DNA of 49,662 nucleotides from positions 1-49,662 of the forward strand of contig JAJZFH010000012.1 in the NCBI GenBank assembly GCA_021805445.1. The letters run 5' to 3'. Source of the DNA: Pseudomonadota bacterium. Lineage in GTDB: Bacteria; Pseudomonadota; Gammaproteobacteria; Burkholderiales; Ferrovaceae. The translations under genes were made by a program, and so were the position numbers. The first letter of the stretch is position 1. Every line of letters begins with the position of its first letter. The notes under the pieces were generated by a model. The model saw nothing but the letters and a program-made list of their open reading frames with translations, searched no databases and was not told where the DNA came from. Below are positions 1 to 8,482 of the stretch, in pieces.

Positions 1-73
1 CAAAAACCGTGTTACTGTTTATCCACTACCCGATTCAGCGACACATACGACAACCTTAATACCAGAGATTCAA

Positions 74-844
74 ATGACTTATTGCCTTGCCATCAATACG
101 AATGCAGGTTTTGTTCTTTGCTCAGACTCACGCACCAACGCGGGGTTTGACAACGTTTCAACTTACTCGAAAATGCACCCTTGGGCCTGGCAGGGCAACA
201 GGGTTTTCGCGCTACTTTCAGCAGGAAATTTGGCAACCACACAGCTGGTAATTAAACGGCTCAATGCCGACTTGGATAGCGGAGCTTCCACCAATCTGCT
301 CAATGTCAAGAATATGCATGAAGCGGTAGATTACGTGGCCACGGTGAGCACCAGCGTACAAAATATCCACGTGGTAAGAGACAGCGGGAATGTGAATTTT
401 GAGGCAACATTTATTTTGGCCGGACAAATAGGCACGGATCGTCATGAAACACTCATGGTCTATCCGCAGGGCAATTATATACACGAGTCCAATGAACATC
501 CGTTTCTGCAAATCGGTGAGATCAAATACGGCAAACCCATCCTGGACCGAGTCATTAACCGCCATACTTCGCTGGAAGAGGCAGGACGCTGCGCCCTAGT
601 GTCAATGAATTCAACGGTCCGCAGCAATCTGACCGTGGCCCCTCCCATCGAACTGCTGATTTATAACAAAGACAGTCTGTGCTTTACACACCAGCTCTAC
701 CTGGGCGAAGAAGACTCTTTTGCAAGGGCAATCTCGGAGTCATGGAATCAGGGACTCGTTTTGGCATTACAAAACCTGCCCAGATTTGATTGGGAAATAT
801 CGGCCAAAACCGTTTCAACTAAAAATATGAGCCAGTCATCATAA
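74..844 (+). CDS. Anbu-type proteasome-like protein, paralogue 1
   Basis: The 256-residue product belongs to the Anbu (ancestral beta-subunit) branch of Ntn hydrolases, bacterial relatives of proteasome beta subunits whose substrate is unknown. It opens with MTYC, so removal of Met exposes a Thr at the N-terminus as in active beta subunits. Asp18 in SDSRTNAG and Lys33 sit where the catalytic Asp17/Lys33 of proteasomes are expected. The later block KYGKPILDRVI is shared with the second copy at 3533–4258. Compared with that copy it carries a tail of about 15 extra polar residues. It is separated from the ATP-grasp gene by about 235 bases holding one small opposite-strand ORF, so it may have its own transcript. 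Family assignment is firm; proteolytic activity is inferred only from the conserved residues. Confidence 0.93.
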   Translation: MTYCLAINTNAGFVLCSDSRTNAGFDNVSTYSKMHPWAWQGNRVFALLSAGNLATTQLVIKRLNADLDSGASTNLLNVKNMHEAVDYVATVSTSVQNIHVVRDSGNVNFEATFILAGQIGTDRHETLMVYPQGNYIHESNEHPFLQIGEIKYGKPILDRVINRHTSLEEAGRCALVSMNSTVRSNLTVAPPIELLIYNKDSLCFTHQLYLGEEDSFARAISESWNQGLVLALQNLPRFDWEISAKTVSTKNMSQSS

Positions 845-849
845 GCGGC

Positions 850-1041
850 TCATCCATAATCTTTCTGAATTCGCACCCGCTCATCAGCAGCACTTTTCCT
901 TATTTCCGCATATTTTTCAGCCAATCCCTCAGTATGTGCACCATTGTGAAGCGTAGCTCCTGAGCCCGGTGCACACTTTGCGAACACAACCGCATCTAGC
1001 CAGACTAGCAAGCTGATTTTTAGCACCAAATTTTCAGGCAC
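850..1041 (-). CDS. Possible small exported protein with a damaged lipobox
   Basis: This is a 63-codon ORF starting with GTG, three bases after an AGGA ribosome-binding sequence. The first 24 residues look like a signal peptide (LVLKISLLVWLDAVVFA) followed by KCAPGSG. The Cys is where a lipoprotein signal would be cut, but the residue before it is Lys instead of Gly, Ala or Ser, so the lipobox is not canonical. The rest is charged and probably helical. It stops only five bases from the stop of the converging Anbu gene and starts about 40 bases from the divergent ATP-grasp gene, a compact fit that supports it mildly. I do not recognise a family. It could be a decayed lipoprotein or chance. Confidence 0.33.
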   Translation of the reverse strand: MPENLVLKISLLVWLDAVVFAKCAPGSGATLHNGAHTEGLAEKYAEIRKSAADERVRIQKDYG

Positions 1042-1079
1042 GATTCCTGCTTAGTCATAGTTAAGTTTCATAAAATTAT

Positions 1080-2519
1080 ATGACAATCATGAAGACTGCC
1101 TATGACGAAATGTATGCCGCTGACGGTTCGGTACGTGAAAGCTACAAGAGCTATGCCAACTGGTTTCAATCCATCCCTGACGAAGTCATCACACGCAAGC
1201 GGGAAGCAGCAGACATTGCGTTCCATCGCGCAGGAATAACCTTCGCCGTATATGGTGAAGCAAGCAGCCAGGAGCGACTGATCCCTTTTGACATCATACC
1301 GCGCATCATTCCGTCACAAGAATGGCAAAGGATGACAGATGGCTTACGCCAGCGCGTCAAGGCGCTTAATGCCTTTTTGCACGACATCTATCACAAACAG
1401 GAAATTCTCAAAGCGGGCGTTATCCCCGCTGAACAAATATTAGGAAATAACCAATTTCGCAGAGAAATGGTAGGTGTGGATGTGCCGGAAAACATATACG
1501 CACATATTGCAGGTGTTGACCTGGTGCGCGCCGACACGGGCAACAATTGCGGCGAGTATTATGTGCTGGAAGACAACCTACGCACCCCGTCTGGCGTTTC
1601 TTACATGCTTGAAAACCGCAAGATGATGATGCGCCTATTCCCTGAGTTGTTCTCACGCCAGAAAATTGCGCCCGTAGAGCATTATCCGGATTTGCTGCTC
1701 AACAACTTGCGCTCGGTCGCGCCTTATGGGGTCACCGATCCGAACGTCGTCATTCTGACACCCGGCCAATATAACAGCGCCTACTTCGAACATGCATTTC
1801 TGGCGCAACAGATGGGTGTCGAACTGGTGGACGGCAACGACCTGTTCGTTCAGAACGAGAACGTGTTCATGCGCACCACGGAAGGACCACGCCGCGTGGA
1901 TGTCATTTATCGCAGGATTGATGACGACTATCTTGATCCGCAGGTTTTCCGCAGCGACTCCATGCTTGGTGTGCCAGGTTTGTTTTCAGCCTACAGGGCT
2001 GGCACGGTCACGTTGACCAATGCGGTGGGCACGGGCATTGCAGACGACAAGGCCATCTACGTGCATGTTCCGGAAATGATCCGCTTTTATTGCGGCGAGG
2101 AGCCAATCTTGTCCAACGTACCGACTTGGGAATTAAGCAAACCAGAGGATCTTAAATATACACTGGCGCACCTGCCGGAATTGGTCGTCAAGGAGGTTCA
2201 TGGCTCAGGCGGATACGGCATGCTTGTAGGGCCCACGGCTTCCACGGATGAAATCAGGCTATTCCGAGAAAAAATTATTGCAAACCCAAACGGCTATATT
2301 GCGCAGCCGACACTCGCCCTGTCCACCTGCCCAACTTATGTCGAGAGCGGCGTGGCTCCTCGCCATATCGACCTTCGGCCTTATGTGCTCTCAGGTCGTG
2401 AAATTACCATGGTGCCAGGTGGACTCACGCGCGTGGCACTAAAAGAGGGCTCCCTGGTGGTCAATTCTTCGCAGGGCGGAGGCACCAAAGACACCTGGGT
2501 ACTGGAAGGGGAAAATTAA
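1080..2519 (+). CDS. Circularly permuted ATP-grasp type 2 protein
   Basis: The 479-residue protein is of the circularly permuted ATP-grasp family (DUF404/DUF407), a regular partner of Anbu and alpha-E proteins. ATP-grasp enzymes join a carboxylate to an amine or thiol via an acyl-phosphate, so a ligase that builds or tags a peptide is the usual guess; no substrate is established. Visible blocks include CGEYYVLEDNLRTPSGVSY near residue 160 and the glycine-rich HGSGGYGMLVGP near 375, a likely nucleotide loop. A second in-frame ATG nine bases downstream (MKTAYDEMY) resembles the usual family start, and neither has a clear ribosome-binding site. The stop is one base before the alpha-E start, so the two are almost certainly co-translated. 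Confidence 0.93.
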   Translation: MTIMKTAYDEMYAADGSVRESYKSYANWFQSIPDEVITRKREAADIAFHRAGITFAVYGEASSQERLIPFDIIPRIIPSQEWQRMTDGLRQRVKALNAFLHDIYHKQEILKAGVIPAEQILGNNQFRREMVGVDVPENIYAHIAGVDLVRADTGNNCGEYYVLEDNLRTPSGVSYMLENRKMMMRLFPELFSRQKIAPVEHYPDLLLNNLRSVAPYGVTDPNVVILTPGQYNSAYFEHAFLAQQMGVELVDGNDLFVQNENVFMRTTEGPRRVDVIYRRIDDDYLDPQVFRSDSMLGVPGLFSAYRAGTVTLTNAVGTGIADDKAIYVHVPEMIRFYCGEEPILSNVPTWELSKPEDLKYTLAHLPELVVKEVHGSGGYGMLVGPTASTDEIRLFREKIIANPNGYIAQPTLALSTCPTYVESGVAPRHIDLRPYVLSGREITMVPGGLTRVALKEGSLVVNSSQGGGTKDTWVLEGEN

Positions 2520-2520
2520 C

Positions 2521-3468
2521 ATGCTTTCATCAACCGCAGACCACCTCTACTGGATGGCACGCAGCATGGAGCGTGCCGAAAACACCGCACGTATGCTGGA
2601 TGTAACCTATCGTATGTCGCTGTTCAAACAAGTATTGATCGAGCCTCACCACGAATGGCGCGCGATGTTGTCTATCAGTGGGCTGCACGAGGGTTTTGAG
2701 GAGCGTTACGACACACTCAATGCAGAAAACGTGTTGCACTTCATGGCGCTGGATAAAGAAAATCCTGGCAGCATATACAACAGCATTTTTATCGCGCGCG
2801 AAAATGCCAGAGCCGTGCGCGGTTCGATCACCTCGGAAATGTGGGAAATACTCAACTCCACCTGGCTGGAAATGCGGCGAATACATGACGAAGGTATCCC
2901 CATTGACGGCGTGTCACGCTTCTTTGAATGGGTGAAGGAGCGCTCTCACCTGTCGCGCGGCATCGCCCACGGAACCATGTTGCGTGACAACACCTTCCGT
3001 TTTATAAGATTGGGGAGCTTTCTTGAACGTGCCGACAATACGGCGCGCATCCTGGATGTGAAATACCACATTCTTTTACCCAGCCTGAGGGACGTCGGTG
3101 GGGCAGCAGACTATTACCAGTGGAGTGCGGTTCTGCGCTCGGTATCAGCATTCGAATCCTATCGCAAGGTGTATCGTGACCAGATCACACCCAAGCGAGT
3201 CGGTGAACTGCTGATCTTGCGCCCCGATATGGCGCGCTCTCTGATAACCTGTGTGAATGAAGTACATCGCCTGTTGCTTGAAATCAACGGGCCGCATTCC
3301 ACAGAATTGATCGATCGATGCAGTCAGTTCCATGCCAGGCTGCACACCGAGACCATAGATGGCATATTCGAATACGGCCTGCACGAATACCTGTCCGAAT
3401 TTCTGGAGCAAATTTACGATCTGGGCAACCTTATTAACACAACCTACTTCTGGTCGACCGATGAATGA
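2521..3468 (+). CDS. Alpha-E domain protein (DUF403)
   Basis: The 315-residue, probably all-helical cytosolic protein matches the alpha-E family that is almost always encoded next to circularly permuted ATP-grasp and transglutaminase genes. Its biochemical role is unknown. An internal repeat is visible: the motif R-A-x-N-T-A-R-x-L-D-V-x-Y occurs at residues 18–30 and again at 170–182, suggesting a two-fold duplicated helical bundle. The start follows the ATP-grasp stop after a single base, with the GGAAGGGG just upstream inside that gene serving as ribosome-binding site. A gap of about 65 bases separates it from the second Anbu gene. The assignment rests on these motifs and on the neighbours. 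Confidence 0.92.
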   Translation: MLSSTADHLYWMARSMERAENTARMLDVTYRMSLFKQVLIEPHHEWRAMLSISGLHEGFEERYDTLNAENVLHFMALDKENPGSIYNSIFIARENARAVRGSITSEMWEILNSTWLEMRRIHDEGIPIDGVSRFFEWVKERSHLSRGIAHGTMLRDNTFRFIRLGSFLERADNTARILDVKYHILLPSLRDVGGAADYYQWSAVLRSVSAFESYRKVYRDQITPKRVGELLILRPDMARSLITCVNEVHRLLLEINGPHSTELIDRCSQFHARLHTETIDGIFEYGLHEYLSEFLEQIYDLGNLINTTYFWSTDE

Positions 3469-3532
3469 GCATGTGTTTAAACGCACGGCAGATATATTCC
3501 TGCGAACAACAGCAAATGGTAAATAGATAGCC

Positions 3533-4258
3533 ATGACTTATTGCGTCGCAACCATGATAGATGCTGGCATTGTTTTTGCATCTGACTCGCGCACCAACGC
3601 GGGGATAGACAACATCTCAACTTTTCGGAAAATGAAAACGTTTGAGCGGCCCGGTGAGCGCGCGCTGATAACCGTTAACTCCGGAAATCTGGCGGTCACC
3701 CAGGCCACCATCAATCATCTTGAGCGGGCGGTGCAGCATAACATCGAGCCGAACCTGATGAGCGTTCATTCCATGTACGAGGTGGCAGAGCTGATAGGTG
3801 CGGCGCTCAGGGAAGTGCGTCATCGCGATGCTCATTTCCTGGCAGAAAGCAATGTCGACAGCTGCGCAAATTTCATCGTGGGAGGTCAGATAGCAGGCGA
3901 GCACCAGCGCCTGTTTCTGGTCTATGCGGAAGGCAATTTCATTGAAGCCACACCGGAGACGCCATATTTTCAGATCGGTGAAGTCAAATATGGAAAACCC
4001 ATCATAGACCGCATCATCAGGGCCGACACCAGCATGAATGATGCCATCAAATCAGTGCTGGTGTCGTTCGATTCGACTATGCGTTCAAATTTATCAGTGG
4101 GACTGCCGATAGATATGGCATGCTATAACTGCAATGCCTTGCGGCTGGATCTTATCCATTGTTTTGACGAGCAGGACAACTACATGCAGCGGCTTCACAG
4201 AAGCTGGGGCGAAGGCGTGAGACGCGCCTTTTCCCAGCTGCCGAATTTCGAGTGCTGA
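3533..4258 (+). CDS. Anbu-type proteasome-like protein, paralogue 2
   Basis: The second Anbu copy has 241 residues. It again begins MTYC, with Thr2, Asp18 (SDSRTNAG) and Lys33 (FRKM) all retained, so both copies look catalytically competent. The block KYGKPIIDRII is conserved with copy 1, but the two proteins differ at a large share of positions, so the duplication is not recent. It lacks the polar tail of copy 1 and ends in QLPNFEC. It lies 64 bases after alpha-E and 27 bases before the transglutaminase gene, with AAAGAAAG before the latter, and is therefore embedded in the operon. Hetero-oligomers of the two paralogues are possible but unproven. Confidence 0.93.
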   Translation: MTYCVATMIDAGIVFASDSRTNAGIDNISTFRKMKTFERPGERALITVNSGNLAVTQATINHLERAVQHNIEPNLMSVHSMYEVAELIGAALREVRHRDAHFLAESNVDSCANFIVGGQIAGEHQRLFLVYAEGNFIEATPETPYFQIGEVKYGKPIIDRIIRADTSMNDAIKSVLVSFDSTMRSNLSVGLPIDMACYNCNALRLDLIHCFDEQDNYMQRLHRSWGEGVRRAFSQLPNFEC

Positions 4259-4285
4259 CCAACCACTGCCAAAGAAAGACTACCC

Positions 4286-7200
4286 ATGACCATCCGTGTT
4301 GCGCTGAACCACCAGACACTATACAGCTTTGATCGCGCTGTTAATTTGTGGCCGCACGAAATCCGGCTGCGGCCGGCCGCGCATAGCCGCACGCCAATCT
4401 TAAGTTATTCGCTCAATGTTGAACCTGCCAGCCACTTTCTGAACTGGCAGCAGGATCCATTTGGCAACTGGGTCGCACGTCTGGTATTCCCCGAGAAATC
4501 CGAATTGCTGAAAATTACAGTCGATCTGGTCGCTGACATGACGGTGGTCAATCCGTTTGATTTTTTTATGGACGAGGTTGCCGAAAATTACCCCTTCGAA
4601 TATCCGGACGGGTTAATGCGTGAACTCGGCCCATATCTTGAAGCGGATCCCGCCACGCCACGACTCGCAGACTGGTTAACGCGAACCAGGGCAGAATTGC
4701 TCAATAAACCGCTGCGCACCATCGACATGCTGGTGGCTATCAACCAGCGCATCAAGGATGAAGTAGGCTATATCGTTCGCCTCGAAGCCGGGGTGCAGAC
4801 ACCGGAACAGACACTGGAACTCAAGCTTGGTTCCTGTCGCGACTCAGCCTGGCTTCTGGTTCAGGCGCTGCGCCATTTGGGACTGGCGGCGCGTTTCGCA
4901 TCGGGTTATCTGATCCAGCTTAAAGCTGACGTCATGGCACTCGACGGGCCATCCGGCACCGAACACGATTTCACCGATCTGCATGCCTGGACAGAAGTAT
5001 ACATCCCTGGTGCTGGCTGGATCGGACTCGATCCGACATCTGGCCTGCTGGCCGGAGAGGGACATATTCCGCTGGCCTGCACGGCGATGCCATCCTCGGC
5101 GGCACCGGTGATCGGCGTCACCGAGGTCTGTGAATCACACTTTGATTTTGCCATGATTGTCACCCGCATCCATGAAGACCCGAGCGTGACCAAACCGTAC
5201 ACCGAAGCGCAATGGCAAGCCATATTGGCATTGGGTCATCAGGTTGATGTTGAACTTGCCGAGCAGGATGTTCGCCTTACCATGGGCGGCGAACCGACCT
5301 TTGTTTCTATCGATGACATGGAGGGAGCCGAGTGGAATTTCACCGCACTCTCGGACAAAAAGCGCGAACTGTCAGGCGAGCTGCTTACCCGTCTTCAGGG
5401 GCATTTTTCGCCGGGCGCGATGCTGCATTTCGGCCAGGGAAAGTGGTACCCGGGAGAGCCTTTGCCACGCTGGGCGCTGGGTTGTTACTGGCGTGTTGAC
5501 GGGCAACCGCTTTGGCGCGACCGCACTCTCCTTGTCACCACTGACGGCATCGGCACAAAACAGACCAAGGATGCTCAAAGCTTCATGCAGCGCCTTGCCC
5601 GCGAACTTGGGCTTGATGAGCATTTTGTGATTACGGCGTTTGAAGATGTGGTTCAGATTATCGATCAGGAACAGCGCTGGCCGGAAAATCTGGATCCGCT
5701 CAAATCCGATCTGAAAAAAACCGATGAGCGGCGCAGGCAGGCGATGCTGATTGAGCGCGGGTTGGGTGAACCCGCAGGCTACGTATTACCGCTCAAAGCA
5801 CTGCCTCCAAAAACCGTTCAGCGCGCCGCAAAAGCCATAGCTTCAGCAGGTTTTCGCTCCAGTCCATGGCCATTGCGACGCGAGCATCTTTATTTGACCG
5901 CCGGAGATTCGCCGCTGGGCCTGCGTCTGCCGCTGGCATCTTTGCCATGGACGACCGACAGGGAAGAGGCATTTGGCCGCGATCCATTCGATGCGACCAG
6001 CGAAGCACCCGATGCAAAACCAGCCTCGAAAAAGAACAAAGCATCATTGTCAGATGATGGCTATGACCCTCGAGAAATCATACACACAGCCTTGTGTGCC
6101 GAAGTACGCAAAGGCGTACTGTGCATCTTTCTACCGCCTGTGCCTTTGCTGGAGGATTTTGTAACACTGATTACGGCAATAGAAAATACCGCTTCTGCCC
6201 TAAAGCTTCCGTTGCGACTGGAGGGATATACGCCGCCAGCCGATCCGCGCATCAGGGAGTTTCGCATCACGCCTGATCCTGGCGTGATCGAGGTCAATAT
6301 CCATCCGTCCTCCAGCTGGACACAGCTGGTGGAGAATACAGAAATGCTTTATGAGGAAGCGCGTTTATGCCGGCTGGGCACGGAAAAATTTATGCTTGAT
6401 GGTCGGCATACCGGCACAGGTGGCGGCAACCATATCACGCTGGGTGCGGCTACACCTGCAGATTCACCCTGTTTGCGGCGGCCGGATGTGCTGATGAGCC
6501 TGATCACTTACTGGCAGCACCACCCAGCGTTGTCCTATTTGTTTTCCGGCCTGTTCATCGGCCCCACCAGTCAGGCACCGCGCGTGGATGAAGCGCGCCA
6601 CGAAAGTCTGTATGAACTGGAAATCGCCTTTCAGCAGATGGCAGAACACTTGAAACCAGGCATAGAGTCCGCACAACCCTGGCTGGTCGATCGCTTGCTG
6701 CGCAACCTGCTGGTTGACCTGTCAGGCAACACGCACCGCGCGGAATTTTGCATCGACAAACTTTATTCGCCCGACAGCGCCACAGGCCGTCTGGGTCTTG
6801 TCGAGTTTCGCGGTTTCGAAATGCCACCGCATGCTCAGATGTCGCTCTTGCAAATGCTGTTGTTGCGCACGATGGTTGCGCGTTTCTGGCAGACGCCCTA
6901 TACAGGCAATCTCAACCGCTGGGGAACCGAATTGCATGACCGATACATGCTGCCGCATTTCGTGGCACAGGACATGAAGGATGTCGTGCTGGATTTGCAG
7001 CGTTTCGGCTACGCTTTTGAATTCGAATGGTTCGCGCCATTCCTTGAATTCCGCTTTCCGCGTTTTGGCACCGTCGTGCATCAGAACATTGAGATCGAAC
7101 TGCGTCAGGCTATTGAACCGTGGCATGTGCTGGGCGAAGAAGTCGCCGCCGGGGGGACTGCGCGCTATGTTGATTCGTCGCTTGAGCGCATGCAGGTGAA

Positions 7201-7651
7201 GGTGCGTCACATGAACGACAACCGGCATATTCTGACATGCAACGGTCGCCCGCTGCCCCTGACCGGTACCGGTGTCCGGGGTGAATACGTTGCCGCAGTG
7301 CGCTACCGTGCATGGGCGCCACCTTCGGGACTGCACCCGACCATAGGCGTGCACTCGCCGCTCGTGTTCGATCTGGTGGACAACTGGAGCGGACGTTCCA
7401 TCGGCGGCTGCACCTACCATGTGGTTCATCCCGGTGGACGCAATTACGATACCTTCCCGGTCAATGCCAACGAAGCTGAAGCACGCCGCGTCGCGCGTTT
7501 CTGGGATCACGGGCATACACCGGGGCCTATGTACGTGCGGCGCGAAGGGCGCAATCCCGATTATCCGCTGACGCTGGATTTGCGCCGCAGCCCAGAGCCA
7601 ATAATGGAAGGTCCACCCAACGACCACGCACAGCAAGTTCAACAGCAATAA
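4286..7651 (+). CDS. Transglutaminase-like cysteine protease fused to DUF2126
   Basis: The 1121-residue protein carries an N-terminal bacterial transglutaminase region followed by a long DUF2126 region. The expected papain-like triad is visible: Cys184 in LGSCRDSAW, His233 in DLHAWTEV and Asp249 in GLDPTSG. DUF2126 starts at about residue 335 with MGGEPTFVSIDD and runs almost to the C-terminus; a lysine-rich linker near residues 570–590 divides it. Such proteins are the standard partner of ATP-grasp/alpha-E pairs. They are thought to hydrolyse or transfer peptide bonds, possibly on what the ATP-grasp enzyme makes, but no substrate is known. No signal peptide is apparent, so it should be cytosolic. 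It ends the Anbu cluster, with tRNA-Ser on the opposite strand 46 bases further on. Confidence 0.93.
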   Translation: MTIRVALNHQTLYSFDRAVNLWPHEIRLRPAAHSRTPILSYSLNVEPASHFLNWQQDPFGNWVARLVFPEKSELLKITVDLVADMTVVNPFDFFMDEVAENYPFEYPDGLMRELGPYLEADPATPRLADWLTRTRAELLNKPLRTIDMLVAINQRIKDEVGYIVRLEAGVQTPEQTLELKLGSCRDSAWLLVQALRHLGLAARFASGYLIQLKADVMALDGPSGTEHDFTDLHAWTEVYIPGAGWIGLDPTSGLLAGEGHIPLACTAMPSSAAPVIGVTEVCESHFDFAMIVTRIHEDPSVTKPYTEAQWQAILALGHQVDVELAEQDVRLTMGGEPTFVSIDDMEGAEWNFTALSDKKRELSGELLTRLQGHFSPGAMLHFGQGKWYPGEPLPRWALGCYWRVDGQPLWRDRTLLVTTDGIGTKQTKDAQSFMQRLARELGLDEHFVITAFEDVVQIIDQEQRWPENLDPLKSDLKKTDERRRQAMLIERGLGEPAGYVLPLKALPPKTVQRAAKAIASAGFRSSPWPLRREHLYLTAGDSPLGLRLPLASLPWTTDREEAFGRDPFDATSEAPDAKPASKKNKASLSDDGYDPREIIHTALCAEVRKGVLCIFLPPVPLLEDFVTLITAIENTASALKLPLRLEGYTPPADPRIREFRITPDPGVIEVNIHPSSSWTQLVENTEMLYEEARLCRLGTEKFMLDGRHTGTGGGNHITLGAATPADSPCLRRPDVLMSLITYWQHHPALSYLFSGLFIGPTSQAPRVDEARHESLYELEIAFQQMAEHLKPGIESAQPWLVDRLLRNLLVDLSGNTHRAEFCIDKLYSPDSATGRLGLVEFRGFEMPPHAQMSLLQMLLLRTMVARFWQTPYTGNLNRWGTELHDRYMLPHFVAQDMKDVVLDLQRFGYAFEFEWFAPFLEFRFPRFGTVVHQNIEIELRQAIEPWHVLGEEVAAGGTARYVDSSLERMQVKVRHMNDNRHILTCNGRPLPLTGTGVRGEYVAAVRYRAWAPPSGLHPTIGVHSPLVFDLVDNWSGRSIGGCTYHVVHPGGRNYDTFPVNANEAEARRVARFWDHGHTPGPMYVRREGRNPDYPLTLDLRRSPEPIMEGPPNDHAQQVQQQ

Positions 7652-7697
7652 ACCGTATTGCAAGCACACTTCTCACCTAGCGTGATTTGCATAAATA

Positions 7698-7787
<90 letters not shown>

Positions 7788-7795
7788 AGACCGCG

Positions 7796-7801
7796 ATTAT
7801 A
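7796..7801 (-). promoter_or_regulatory. Possible -10 box for tRNA-Ser
   Basis: The minus strand reads TATAAT eight bases before the mature tRNA 5' end. No convincing -35 hexamer lies at the right distance, because that stretch is occupied by the terminator hairpin of the efflux operon. It would give an unusually short 5' leader, so this is tentative. Confidence 0.35.
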
Positions 7802-7805
7802 AGAT

Positions 7806-7824
7806 AAAAACCACCGTTAGGTGG
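7806..7824 (-). terminator. Intrinsic terminator of the RND efflux operon
   Basis: Read on the minus strand, CCACC-TAAC-GGTGG forms a 5-bp GC-rich stem with a 4-base loop and is followed at once by TTTTTATC. It begins 22 bases after the gntR-type stop and would end the four-gene efflux transcript just before tRNA-Ser on the same strand. Confidence 0.7.
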
Positions 7825-7846
7825 CAGAACCCGTGCGGACAAATAT

Positions 7847-8482
7847 TCAGCGCGGCAGTTTGTCCAGCAAGGATTCCATGAAAGCGCGCAGCAGCCTTCC
7901 CGCCAAGGCCCCATCTCCCTTTTCGAGGGCCGCCAGAATGGGATCGTGAAGGGCCGCACAGGAGTCCAATTCGGCGGCCAGATGCTGAGCCACAAAAGGC
8001 AAGCGTGCACGCGTCTGGACATTTTCCCAGATTTCCAGAAACAAATGATTGCCGGACTGCACCACGATACTTCGATGAAAATCGAGTGCATGGCGACTGT
8101 AACGGGTCACATCACGATCTTGAGCCGCCTCGTGCAAGGAGGCCAGAGTGGCGCGCAGGGAATCCAATACGGCAGATGGGCAGGGAACGGCCAATTCTGC
8201 CGAACGCTGTTCCAGGACAGCCCGCAGAACATAGGCCTCGGCCATTTCCACAGGATTTGGGGAGCGTACGCGGGTCCCTTTGTAGCGCTGGGACTCTACT
8301 GCACCGAGCACTTCCAATTCGCGCAGAGCTTCACGAACGGGGCTCTGGCTGACCTGAAATTCCGCCGCCAGATCCAGTTCCACGAAACGATGTCCTGGCG
8401 CATAGGTTCCCTCCAGGATACGTTCCAGCAGGCGATCACGAATCTGGTCGCTCATGCAACGGCGCAACAAGGGTTGAGGCAT
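7847..8482 (-). CDS. GntR-family regulator with FCD domain
   Basis: The 211-residue regulator has an N-terminal winged helix (about residues 8–75, with the family pattern VSQSPVREALRELE) and a C-terminal helical FCD domain (about 85–205, with DFHRSIV). FCD domains bind a metal and small carboxylates or similar ligands. Its ATG shares one base with the stop of the outer-membrane channel gene (TGATG), so it is translated from the efflux operon mRNA and should control it autogenously. The perfect palindrome in the operon promoter at 14251–14264 is the obvious candidate operator. A GntR/FCD protein as an RND pump regulator is less common than TetR or MarR types. Ligand unknown. Confidence 0.9.
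   Translation of the reverse strand: MPQPLLRRCMSDQIRDRLLERILEGTYAPGHRFVELDLAAEFQVSQSPVREALRELEVLGAVESQRYKGTRVRSPNPVEMAEAYVLRAVLEQRSAELAVPCPSAVLDSLRATLASLHEAAQDRDVTRYSRHALDFHRSIVVQSGNHLFLEIWENVQTRARLPFVAQHLAAELDSCAALHDPILAALEKGDGALAGRLLRAFMESLLDKLPR

Noticed and set aside
6722-7669. 315-codon minus-strand frame opposite DUF2126
   Set aside because: Composition rich in His/Cys/Arg without motif; the forward gene is certain.
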